A stretch of 5,370 bases of DNA, taken from contig JAQVKV010000229.1 of the NCBI GenBank assembly GCA_028694545.1, positions 1 to 5,370 on the forward strand, written 5' to 3'. Shown piece by piece: positions 1-5,370 of the stretch (the first letter of the stretch is position 1; each line of letters begins with the position of its first letter). The translations under genes were made by a program, and so were the position numbers. The notes under the pieces are model-generated. The model was not told where the DNA came from. It saw nothing but the letters and a program-made list of their open reading frames with translations, and searched no databases. The DNA comes from Zavarzinia sp. GTDB taxonomy: Bacteria > Pseudomonadota > Alphaproteobacteria > Zavarziniales > Zavarziniaceae.

Positions 1-1086
1 CTGCCCCTGGCCGCGATGGCCATGGAACTGCCGCCGGAGGACCTGGAGGCAATCGTCGAGCTCGGCCTTCTCGAGGTCGCGGCCTCCGGGGCGACGACCG
101 TCGTCGAATCCTTCCGCCAGAGCCAGGCCATGACCTTCGACGTCGCGGCCCGCCTCGGCCTTCGCTTCTACGGGGCCCCCTATCTGTTTTCCGCCGCCTC
201 CTATGCGGCGGGCGATACCGGAACCGGCGGCACCCTCCGTGACGATGCCCGTCACCTGGTCGCCGAAACCCTGCGTTTCCACCGGGATTACGACGGCGGC
301 GCCGACGGCCGCCTGAAATTCGTCCTTGGCCCCCATGCGGTCGATACTTGCGATGCCGCATTGCTGGCGGCGGTACGCGACGCGGCCGCGGAGACCGGAT
401 GTCTGGTCACCCTGCATGCGGCCCAGAGCGCCGGGGAGCGCCAGATCATGATGGATCGCCACGGCGAGGGGGCCCTTGACCATCTGACACGAGCCGGATT
501 GCTCGGCCCCGGCACCATCCTGGCCCATTGCATCCACCTGGACGACACCGAGATCGGCCGCATGGCGGACAGCGGCGCCGCCGTCGCGAGCTGCCCGACG
601 GTCTTCGCCAGGGGCGGCGATTTCGCACCCTATTGGCGCTTCAAGCGGCGGGGTGTTCGTGTTGGCCTCGGCACCGATGCCTATCGCATGGATTTCATCA
701 CCGAGATGCGGAATGCCGGCCTCGTCTCCAAGCTGGAAGAACATGCCGGGGGGATCGCCTCCGCGCACGACCTGCTGGCGACCGCGACCGTCGACGCCGC
801 CGCGATCCTCGGCCGTTCCGATCTCGGCATCCTGCGGGCGGGTGCGCAAGCCGACATCGTCATCGTCGATCTGAGCCGCGCCTCGTTGCAACCGATCTTC
901 GATCCCGTCAAATCGCTGGTCTGGTACGCCTCGGCGCAGGACATCGACACGGTCCTGGTCGCCGGCAACTTCGTCATGCGTGATCGAATGCCGGCGACCG
1001 GCGACCCCGCCCGGGTCGCGGCCAAGGCCGGCCGCGCGGTCAGGAAGGTCTGGGATAATGCTCGTGCACGCGGCCTCATTTCCTGA
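1..1086 (+). CDS. Amidohydrolase, AtzA/TrzN/cytosine deaminase-like (COG0402 type), 5'-truncated by window edge
   Basis: This is a probable metal-dependent cytoplasmic hydrolase acting on C-N bonds (deamination, dechlorination or amide-type hydrolysis) of a small, often heterocyclic or amine substrate. The frame is open from base 1, so the gene begins upstream. The ATG codons at 16 and 22 are internal, because the family's N-terminal metal-binding HxH motif, normally near residue 60-70, is absent. About 361 residues are visible of a usual 440-480. Numbering visible codons from base 1, the sequence shows a GATTVVES strand early on, His139 in LHAAQ, His176 and His179 in LAHCIHLDD, the SCPT segment, Asp226 in GLGTDAYRMD followed by EMR, and the C-terminal ATVDAAAILG and GAQADIVIVDL segments of the composite beta domain. 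These give a mononuclear metal site once the missing HxH is included. Gln142 lies where many relatives have the HxxE glutamate. The stop overlaps the next gene by 29 bp. The family call is firm; the substrate is unknown. Confidence 0.9.
   Translation: MPLAAMAMELPPEDLEAIVELGLLEVAASGATTVVESFRQSQAMTFDVAARLGLRFYGAPYLFSAASYAAGDTGTGGTLRDDARHLVAETLRFHRDYDGGADGRLKFVLGPHAVDTCDAALLAAVRDAAAETGCLVTLHAAQSAGERQIMMDRHGEGALDHLTRAGLLGPGTILAHCIHLDDTEIGRMADSGAAVASCPTVFARGGDFAPYWRFKRRGVRVGLGTDAYRMDFITEMRNAGLVSKLEEHAGGIASAHDLLATATVDAAAILGRSDLGILRAGAQADIVIVDLSRASLQPIFDPVKSLVWYASAQDIDTVLVAGNFVMRDRMPATGDPARVAAKAGRAVRKVWDNARARGLIS
1042..1048 (+). promoter_or_regulatory. Ribosome binding site deciding the start of the CobW-like gene
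   Basis: AGGAAGG lies 9 bases before the ATG at 1058 and within the last codons of the upstream hydrolase. It supports 1058 as the start rather than the in-frame GTG at 980, which would give a Pro/Arg-rich 26-residue extension that only mirrors hydrolase coding sequence. Confidence 0.7.
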
Positions 1087-2170
1087 GGCCCGGGGCAGCG
1101 GCCGCGCGGGCACACCCCGCGTTCCGCCGGTGCCGCTGGCCCTGCTGACCGGCTTCCTCGGTAGCGGCAAGACGACCCTGCTGAACCGCCTGCTCGGCGA
1201 CGACGACATGAAGCACACCCTCGTCTTCGTCAACGAACTGGGTGAAATCCCGATCGACCACCTGCTAATGGAATTCGTCGACGCCGAGACGGTCGTCACG
1301 TCGACCGGCTGCATCTGCTGCGTCGCGCCGTCCGAATTGGCCGCCTCCCTGGACCGCTTCCTTTCGGCGCGGGAGAGAGGTGATGTCGCCTTCGACCGGA
1401 TCGTCGTCGAAACCACGGGCCTGGCGGACCCCGTTCCCGTCCTCACCACCCTGTTCCGCCATCCGGCACTGATGCGCCGTCTTCGTCTCGACAGCGTGAT
1501 CACCGCCCTGGACGCCCTGAACGCCCCGCGCGATACCGCCGGTTTCGCCGAGGCCAGGCGTCAACTCGCCTTTGCCGACCGGATCGTCGTCACCAAGCGC
1601 GACCTGGCGACCAAACATGAACTTCGGGCCGCCATCGAAACACTGCGCGCCCACAACCCGGCCGCGGACATCGTACCCAAGCCGACGCCAGCGGCCCTGT
1701 TCGGAGCGGGCCTCTGGAATCCGGCGACGCGACAGGCCGATCCCGCGCGCTGGATGCGGGCGGAAAGCTATCCAACGGTGGCGACGCCCCATCACACGAC
1801 CGACGTTTCCGCGGCCTGCCTCGAAATCGACGAGCCGATCGCCTGGGACAGCCTGACGCGCTGGCTGGAATGGCTGCGCACGGAACATCTGGCGGCCCTC
1901 CTTCGGATGAAGGGCGTCCTTCACCTGAGGGGCGGGACGACACCTGTCGCGATCCATGGCGTCCACGACCTGTTCCACCCGCCGCTGCCCCTGCCCGATG
2001 CACCGGACCGTCACAGCCGGATCGTCCTGATCACCCAGGGAACGAGCGCCGCAACCCTGCTCGCCGCCCTGAGGGAATTTCTGGCCGCCCCGAACGACCG
2101 TGGTCATCCCCTTGTGAGTCCAATTCATGCTGCGACCCCGGAACCCCATGCTAGCGTTTCAACCGTGTAA
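1058..2170 (+). CDS. CobW/G3E-family GTPase, putative metal chaperone
   Basis: This is a 370-residue cytoplasmic GTPase of the CobW/COG0523 branch of G3E proteins, which handle metal ions (Zn, Co, Ni or Fe) for delivery to metalloenzymes. From Met1 the order is: a loose Pro/Arg/Gly-rich leader (1-24); Walker A GFLGSGKT (32-39); VNELGEIPID (58-67), the switch region usually written ENEFGE; the metal-binding GCICC (84-88); ETTGLADP (118-125), a Walker B-like element; and the guanine-specificity motif TKRD (179-182). A CobW_C-like region follows from about 245, with HHTTDV and then LLRMKGVLHLRG (281-292) and a VHDLF segment. Length is typical (300-400). The ATG at 1058 was chosen for its Shine-Dalgarno; it overlaps the hydrolase gene by 29 bp, implying translational coupling. 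No histidine-rich metal-storage loop is seen. The family is certain. A role in loading the hydrolase's metal is inferred from adjacency, and the metal is unknown. Confidence 0.93.
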   Translation: MLVHAASFPEARGSGRAGTPRVPPVPLALLTGFLGSGKTTLLNRLLGDDDMKHTLVFVNELGEIPIDHLLMEFVDAETVVTSTGCICCVAPSELAASLDRFLSARERGDVAFDRIVVETTGLADPVPVLTTLFRHPALMRRLRLDSVITALDALNAPRDTAGFAEARRQLAFADRIVVTKRDLATKHELRAAIETLRAHNPAADIVPKPTPAALFGAGLWNPATRQADPARWMRAESYPTVATPHHTTDVSAACLEIDEPIAWDSLTRWLEWLRTEHLAALLRMKGVLHLRGGTTPVAIHGVHDLFHPPLPLPDAPDRHSRIVLITQGTSAATLLAALREFLAAPNDRGHPLVSPIHAATPEPHASVSTV

Positions 2171-2174
2171 CCCC

Positions 2175-2179
2175 GGGAG
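2175..2179 (+). promoter_or_regulatory. Ribosome binding site of the ABC ATPase gene
   Basis: GGGAG ends 9 bases before the ATG at 2189, inside the 18-bp gap after the GTPase stop. A closer ATG at 2181 is in another frame and reaches a stop after nine codons, so it is not the start. Confidence 0.6.
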
Positions 2180-2188
2180 TATGCCGAA

Positions 2189-3292
2189 ATGGAAAGACAT
2201 ACTTCTTTGAAAAACGAAGACGACACCCTTCAATCCGAAGCCATTCTTCAGGTCGATGGAATCGAGAAATATTTCGGCTCCTACCGCGTCGTTGGCGATA
2301 TTTCCTTCGATATTGCGGAAGGCGAAGCCTTTGCCCTGCTTGGCCCTTCCGGCTGCGGCAAGACGACGACCTTGCGGATGGTCGCCGGACTGGAGAGCCC
2401 GACGGGGGGCCGCATCCGGCTTCGCGGGCGCGACGTCACCGCCCTGCCACCCCATCGCCGCTCGATCGGCTTCGTGTTCCAGGATTTCGCGCTGTTTCCC
2501 CATCTGAGCGTGTTCGAGAACGTGGCCTTCGGCCTGCGCCTGAAATCGCGTGACCGCGACAGTATCAAGGCCAGGGTCGCATCCGCGCTCGCCTCGGTCC
2601 GCCTGCCCGTCGAGACTTTCGGCGACCGCTATCCCAACCAGATTTCCGGTGGCCAGCGCCAGCGCGTGGCAATCGCCCGCACGCTGGTGACCGATCCCCT
2701 GGCCGTCCTGTTCGACGAACCGCTGGCCGCCCTGGATCGGCACCTGCGCGACCACATGCTGATCGAGCTGAAGGAGTTGCAGCACCGAAGCCGGCTGCCC
2801 GCGATCTATGTCACCCACGACCAGGAGGCGGCGATGATCCTGGCGGACCGGGTCGCGGTCATGAACCAGGGAGCCATTCAGCAGATCGGCACGCCCCAGG
2901 AGATCTACCGGCGCCCCGCCAATCGTTTCGTCGCCGAATTCATGGGCGAGGTCGCCTTCGTTCCCGCCCTGTCGGTCGAGAGCTCATCGGAGGGCACGTC
3001 GATCAGGATCGGCGACGAGACCCTGTGGGCGGGGCCCTCGGATTTTGCGCCGGAAACGCGGCTCGTCGCCGGCTTCCGCCCCGGCGACCTGTCGCTCTGT
3101 CCGCCGGGCGACGGCGACATCCGCGCGACGGTCACCGGCTGCTACTTCACGGGTCTCGCCTTCCTGGTGCAGCTCGAGATCGCCGGCGGCGTCACCCTTT
3201 CGGCCCGGCTGGAAGCGGAGACGGCGCCAGCACCGGGTACCGAGGTGGGCGTGAGAGCGACGCCGGGCCACGTGATCCTTCTCCCGTCCTGA
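2189..3292 (+). CDS. ABC transporter ATP-binding protein, PotA-like (polyamine/opine/iron-type importer class)
   Basis: This is the 367-residue ATPase that powers the importer encoded downstream, acting as a dimer on the cytoplasmic face of the membrane. All catalytic elements are intact: Walker A GPSGCGKT (52-59), Q-loop Gln98 in FVFQDFALFPH, signature ISGGQ (152-156, Ile in place of the common Leu), Walker B AVLFDEP (172-178), D-loop ALD (181-183) and switch His210 in YVTHDQEEA-like YVTHDQEAA. The GTPQEIYRRPANRFVAEFMG hinge (233-252) leads into a C-terminal regulatory TOBE-type domain (about 285-367), including FRPGDL. Length and architecture match PotA/FbpC/CysA-like importers. The first 17 or so residues are a hydrophilic extension encoded by locally AT-richer DNA; no alternative ATG lies between it and the core. 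The gene follows the GTPase by 18 bp. The substrate cannot be read from the ATPase. Confidence 0.95.
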   Translation: MERHTSLKNEDDTLQSEAILQVDGIEKYFGSYRVVGDISFDIAEGEAFALLGPSGCGKTTTLRMVAGLESPTGGRIRLRGRDVTALPPHRRSIGFVFQDFALFPHLSVFENVAFGLRLKSRDRDSIKARVASALASVRLPVETFGDRYPNQISGGQRQRVAIARTLVTDPLAVLFDEPLAALDRHLRDHMLIELKELQHRSRLPAIYVTHDQEAAMILADRVAVMNQGAIQQIGTPQEIYRRPANRFVAEFMGEVAFVPALSVESSSEGTSIRIGDETLWAGPSDFAPETRLVAGFRPGDLSLCPPGDGDIRATVTGCYFTGLAFLVQLEIAGGVTLSARLEAETAPAPGTEVGVRATPGHVILLPS

Positions 3293-3340
3293 ATGCACGC
3301 AGGGGCACCGGGGATCTCTTCCACCATCAACCTGAAGACT

Positions 3341-3347
3341 AGGGGAG
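3341..3347 (+). promoter_or_regulatory. Ribosome binding site deciding the start of the substrate-binding protein
   Basis: AGGGGAG is a strong Shine-Dalgarno. It leaves only one base before the ATG at 3349 but seven before the in-frame ATG at 3355, so 3355 is the better start. The 62 bases between the ATPase stop and this start show no clear hairpin terminator and no recognisable promoter. Confidence 0.75.
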
Positions 3348-3354
3348 CATGCAG

Positions 3355-3462
3355 ATGAGCGACGAACCGAAGTTCGATCTTTCGATGAACCGGCGAGGTT
3401 TCACGGTGGGGGCCAGCGCGTTGCTGGCGGCGCTGGGCCTCGGGCGCGGGGTGGCGACGGCG
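3355..3462 (+). other. Putative twin-arginine (Tat) signal peptide of the binding protein
   Basis: Arg13-Arg14 sit in MNRRGFTVGAS, followed by an Ala/Leu/Gly hydrophobic core and an ATA site ending at residue 36. The two arginines and the Phe two places after them fit the Tat consensus, and the moderate hydrophobicity favours Tat over Sec. The position usually holding Leu is Thr, so Sec export remains possible. Confidence 0.6.
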
Positions 3463-4446
3463 GGCGACCGCAAGGTCCATTTCGTGACCTGGGCATCGGC
3501 CGACGGCACGGCCATGGTGAAGATTGCCGGGGCCGCCTTCGAAAAGGCAACCGGCGCCACCCTGGTCGCCGATCAGCCGCCCGCCTCGACCGCCCTGATC
3601 AGCAAGATCAAGGCGGCGGGCGACCAGCAATGGGCGGATGTCGTCACGCTTCTCGGCTCCAACGTCCTCGAACTCTCGCGCGAAGGGCTGCTGCAGACCC
3701 CCGATGCCGCGCAGATCCCGAACCTGCAATTCGTGCCCGAGAAATACCGCCTCATGTACAACAACGGCGGCATCGGCTTCGGCTCGGCGGTCTATGGCCT
3801 GACCTACAGCAAGAAGGTCTTCGACAGCGCGCCGAAGAGCCTGGCCACCCTGTGGAACCCGGACTATGCCGGGCGTCTGCTGCTGCCGCCGCCCAACATC
3901 ATCCATGCGATGCAGCTCGTCATCATCGCGGGCAAGCTCGTGGGCGTCGACGCCTTCGAGGATCCGGACAAGGCCTTCGCCAAACTGGCGGAGCTGAAGG
4001 GCCGGGTTCTGACCATGAGCACCCAGCCCCAGCAGGTCGGTGAATTGTTCCGCAACGGCGATATCGCGGTGGGTTACACCAGCCTGGCCTCGCTCTCGAG
4101 CGTGATCAAGAATCCGGACTACGGCATCGGCGTCTCGATCCGCGAATTGGCCGAGGGTTGGGTGACCGAGATCATCGCCCTGTCGATCCCGAAGGGCCAT
4201 CCCAATGCGGATGCCGATACCTATGCCTTCATCAACCAGATCTTGACGCCCGAGGTCGCCCAGGCCCTGCAGGAGGCCGCCTGGTATGTGCCGCTGATTT
4301 CCACCGCGACGACGCCGCAGGCGCTGCTCGACCAGGGCTTCCCCGGTCCGGCCGACCTCGAACGGGCGATCACCTATGATCTCACCCGCTTGGCCGCCGT
4401 CCGGCAGGATTGGACCAAGCGCTATTCGGAAATCTTCAATGCCTGA
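3355..4446 (+). CDS. Periplasmic substrate-binding protein of ABC importer, PotD-like class
   Basis: This 363-residue protein captures the substrate in the periplasm and hands it to the permease pair. The start is the ATG at 3355, which has ideal Shine-Dalgarno spacing; the ATG at 3349 would add two residues and is too close. The N-terminus has a twin-arginine-type leader with NRRGF (12-16), a hydrophobic stretch to about 30 and a likely cleavage after ATA (34-36). The mature part opens with KVHFVTWAS and continues with the class hallmarks: a DVV segment, GIGFGSAVYGLTYSKKVF, LWNPDYAGRLLLP, a GELFRNGDIAVGYTS segment, IPKGHPNADADTYAFIN and the C-terminal WTKRYSEIF. This matches extracellular solute-binding proteins of the spermidine/putrescine-like class (COG0687 or the related SBP_bac_6/8 families). 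The gene lies between the ATPase and permease genes, overlapping the latter by 8 bp. The exact ligand is not known: polyamine, another amine, an opine or a small organic acid are all open. Confidence 0.92.
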   Translation: MSDEPKFDLSMNRRGFTVGASALLAALGLGRGVATAGDRKVHFVTWASADGTAMVKIAGAAFEKATGATLVADQPPASTALISKIKAAGDQQWADVVTLLGSNVLELSREGLLQTPDAAQIPNLQFVPEKYRLMYNNGGIGFGSAVYGLTYSKKVFDSAPKSLATLWNPDYAGRLLLPPPNIIHAMQLVIIAGKLVGVDAFEDPDKAFAKLAELKGRVLTMSTQPQQVGELFRNGDIAVGYTSLASLSSVIKNPDYGIGVSIRELAEGWVTEIIALSIPKGHPNADADTYAFINQILTPEVAQALQEAAWYVPLISTATTPQALLDQGFPGPADLERAITYDLTRLAAVRQDWTKRYSEIFNA

Positions 4447-5290
4447 TCGGGGTGTCGCCGCGTCTTCGTGGCGGTGGGGCGGCCTGGCGGCCGCCCCGGC
4501 CTGCGCGCTTCTGGCCTTGCCGATCGTGGTCGCCCTGTTGATGGCCCGCATCAGCCTGGATCCCTATACCGCCGAGTCGGGACAGGGAAGCGGCTGGACC
4601 ATCGCGAATTGGCGCGTCCTGTGGACCGACCCGGCCTATCTGCGCTCACTGGCGCTGACCGCGCGGCTGACCGTGATCACCACGATTACCGCCGTGCTCC
4701 TGGCCTATCCCCTCGCGCTGTTCTCCCGGATGGCGTCGCGCCGCGGCGTGAAGGCCTTCGTCGACCTCGCCGTCCTCGTGCCGCTCCTCACCAATCTCGT
4801 GCTGCAGATCATCGGCTGGATGGCCGTCTTCTCGCCCGCCAACCCGCTGGTCCGCCTGTTGCCATTTCGGATCGCCTTCACGGAGATGAGCGTCGTCGTC
4901 GTGCTCATTCACCATGCCGTTCCCTTCGCCTATTTCGGCATCGACTCGGCTTTGCGCAACCTGCCCCAGTCGCTCGAGGAAGCGGGTGCCACGCTGGGCG
5001 CCAACCGCTGGCAGGTCCTGACCCGGGTCATCGTGCCCCTGAGCCTTCCCGGTGTCGTCGCGGGATCGCTGCTGGTCGCCGCCTCGGCCTTCAGCATGTA
5101 TGTGATTCCGATCCTGGTCGGCGGCTATCGGGTACCGGCGCTGGGTGTCCTGGTGCAGGGCGCGCTCGATCAATCCAACTGGCCGCTGGGGGCCACGATT
5201 TCGACGGCGCTCACCGTCTTCGCCCTCGCCGCCCTCGGCCTCTATCAGGCCAGCACGCGCCGCATCACCGGCCAGGGAGGGCGGCCATGA
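4439..5290 (+). CDS. ABC transporter permease, PotB-like
   Basis: This is a 283-residue inner-membrane permease forming half of the translocation channel. The start is the ATG at 4439, overlapping the binding-protein stop by 8 bp, with a weak GGAA 7 bases upstream suggesting coupling; the in-frame ATG at 4376 would impose a 71-bp overlap and is unlikely. Hydrophobic segments occur near residues 16-36, 72-95, 108-131, 150-168, 203-226 and 252-270, giving about six membrane spans. After the first comes a periplasmic loop with WTIANWRVLWTDPAYLRSL, typical of this family. The cytoplasmic EAA loop is clear at 180-204: EEAGATLGANRW followed by a VIVPLSLPG end, which docks on the ATPase. Length fits PotB/HisM-type BPD_transp_1 permeases (275-300). 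It is followed directly by a second permease gene, as in potABCD-like operons. Confidence 0.93.
   Translation: MPDRGVAASSWRWGGLAAAPACALLALPIVVALLMARISLDPYTAESGQGSGWTIANWRVLWTDPAYLRSLALTARLTVITTITAVLLAYPLALFSRMASRRGVKAFVDLAVLVPLLTNLVLQIIGWMAVFSPANPLVRLLPFRIAFTEMSVVVVLIHHAVPFAYFGIDSALRNLPQSLEEAGATLGANRWQVLTRVIVPLSLPGVVAGSLLVAASAFSMYVIPILVGGYRVPALGVLVQGALDQSNWPLGATISTALTVFALAALGLYQASTRRITGQGGRP
5274..5280 (+). promoter_or_regulatory. Ribosome binding site of the second permease gene
   Basis: AGGGAGG sits 6 bases before the ATG at 5287, inside the end of the first permease gene. Together with the ATGA stop/start overlap it fixes the start of the last gene. Confidence 0.7.
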
Positions 5291-5370
5291 CCATCGTCGG
5301 CCCCAAGGAACGGGCCCTCCTCGGCCTGCTCGCCGCGACCACGCTCCTCTTCCTGCTGCTGCCGAGCCTG
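5287..5370 (+). CDS. Second ABC transporter permease, PotC-like position, 3'-truncated by window edge
   Basis: Only 28 codons are visible: a short polar start (MTIVGPKERA) and then a strongly hydrophobic run, LLGLLAATTLLFLLLPSL, that is the beginning of a first membrane helix ending in the Pro typical of these permeases. The start codon overlaps the preceding permease stop in an ATGA, with a strong Shine-Dalgarno. The call as the partner permease rests mainly on position, since PotB-like genes are normally followed at once by a PotC-like gene, and on this N-terminal helix. The EAA loop is outside the window. Confidence 0.75.
   Translation, partial: MTIVGPKERALLGLLAATTLLFLLLPSL

Noticed and set aside
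16..24. ATG at 16 or 22 as the start of the amidohydrolase
   Set aside because: The frame is open to base 1, and the family's N-terminal HxH metal site is missing from the visible part, so the true start is upstream.
980..1057. GTG at 980 as start of the GTPase, adding 26 residues
   Set aside because: The extension is Pro/Arg-rich, overlaps hydrolase coding sequence by 107 bp and has no good ribosome site, whereas the ATG at 1058 has AGGAAGG at proper spacing.
1592..1605. TKRD instead of NKxD in the G4 motif of the GTPase
   Set aside because: Thr at this position is common in the CobW/YjiA family, so it is not an anomaly.
1265..2149. Open frame of 294 codons on the minus strand opposite the GTPase gene
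   Set aside because: It lies fully within the CobW-like gene, has Gly/Arg/Gln-rich composition with no recognisable motif, and is explained by codon bias of the + strand gene.
2112..2155. TTGTGA and CATGCTAGC as a possible promoter ahead of the ABC genes
   Set aside because: The spacing between the two elements is about 29 bases, far from 17, and both lie within GTPase coding sequence.
3276..3315. GATCC and GGATC around the ATPase stop as a terminator stem
   Set aside because: The arms are only five bases and far apart, with no T-run following, so it is chance-level.
4376..4438. ATG at 4376 as start of the first permease
   Set aside because: It would overlap the binding protein gene by 71 bp and add a polar leader absent from the family. 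The ATG at 4439 gives a normal permease N-terminus and a short overlap.
3142..4551. Long open frame of 469 codons on the minus strand opposite the binding protein gene
   Set aside because: It is the complementary shadow of a well-supported + strand gene in GC-rich DNA. Its translation is low-complexity, rich in Arg/Gly/Asp/His, and shows no domain.

Overview
The window holds six tightly packed genes, all on the + strand, in GC-rich DNA with G or C at most third codon positions. That composition, the gene families and a substrate-binding protein with a twin-arginine-type leader suit an alphaproteobacterium (for example Rhodospirillales or Rhizobiales). This assignment is inferred from style only, because no taxonomic marker is present.

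Layout from left to right: (1) the C-terminal three quarters of a COG0402-type amidohydrolase (AtzA/TrzN/cytosine deaminase-like), open at the left edge; (2) a CobW/G3E-family GTPase whose start lies inside the end of the hydrolase gene; (3) a PotA-like ABC transporter ATPase; (4) a periplasmic substrate-binding protein of the PotD-like class; (5) a PotB-like inner-membrane permease; (6) the first 28 codons of a second permease (PotC-like position), cut by the right edge. Junctions are a 29-bp overlap, an 18-bp gap, a gap of about 62 bp, an 8-bp overlap and a 4-bp ATGA overlap. No terminator or convincing internal promoter is visible, so the set is probably one operon.

Taken together this looks like an uptake-and-hydrolysis locus. 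The transporter would import a small organic, probably nitrogen-containing, compound; the metal-dependent amidohydrolase would deaminate or hydrolyse it in the cytoplasm; and the G3E GTPase may supply or manage the hydrolase's metal ion. The component families are well established. The joint function and the substrate are inferred. Nothing here is a clearly new class of system. The most interesting points are the hydrolase-GTPase pairing and a Gln where many relatives of the hydrolase carry a catalytic Glu. There is no gene-free stretch longer than about 62 bases, and no RNA gene, mobile element, CRISPR array or notable repeat was seen.
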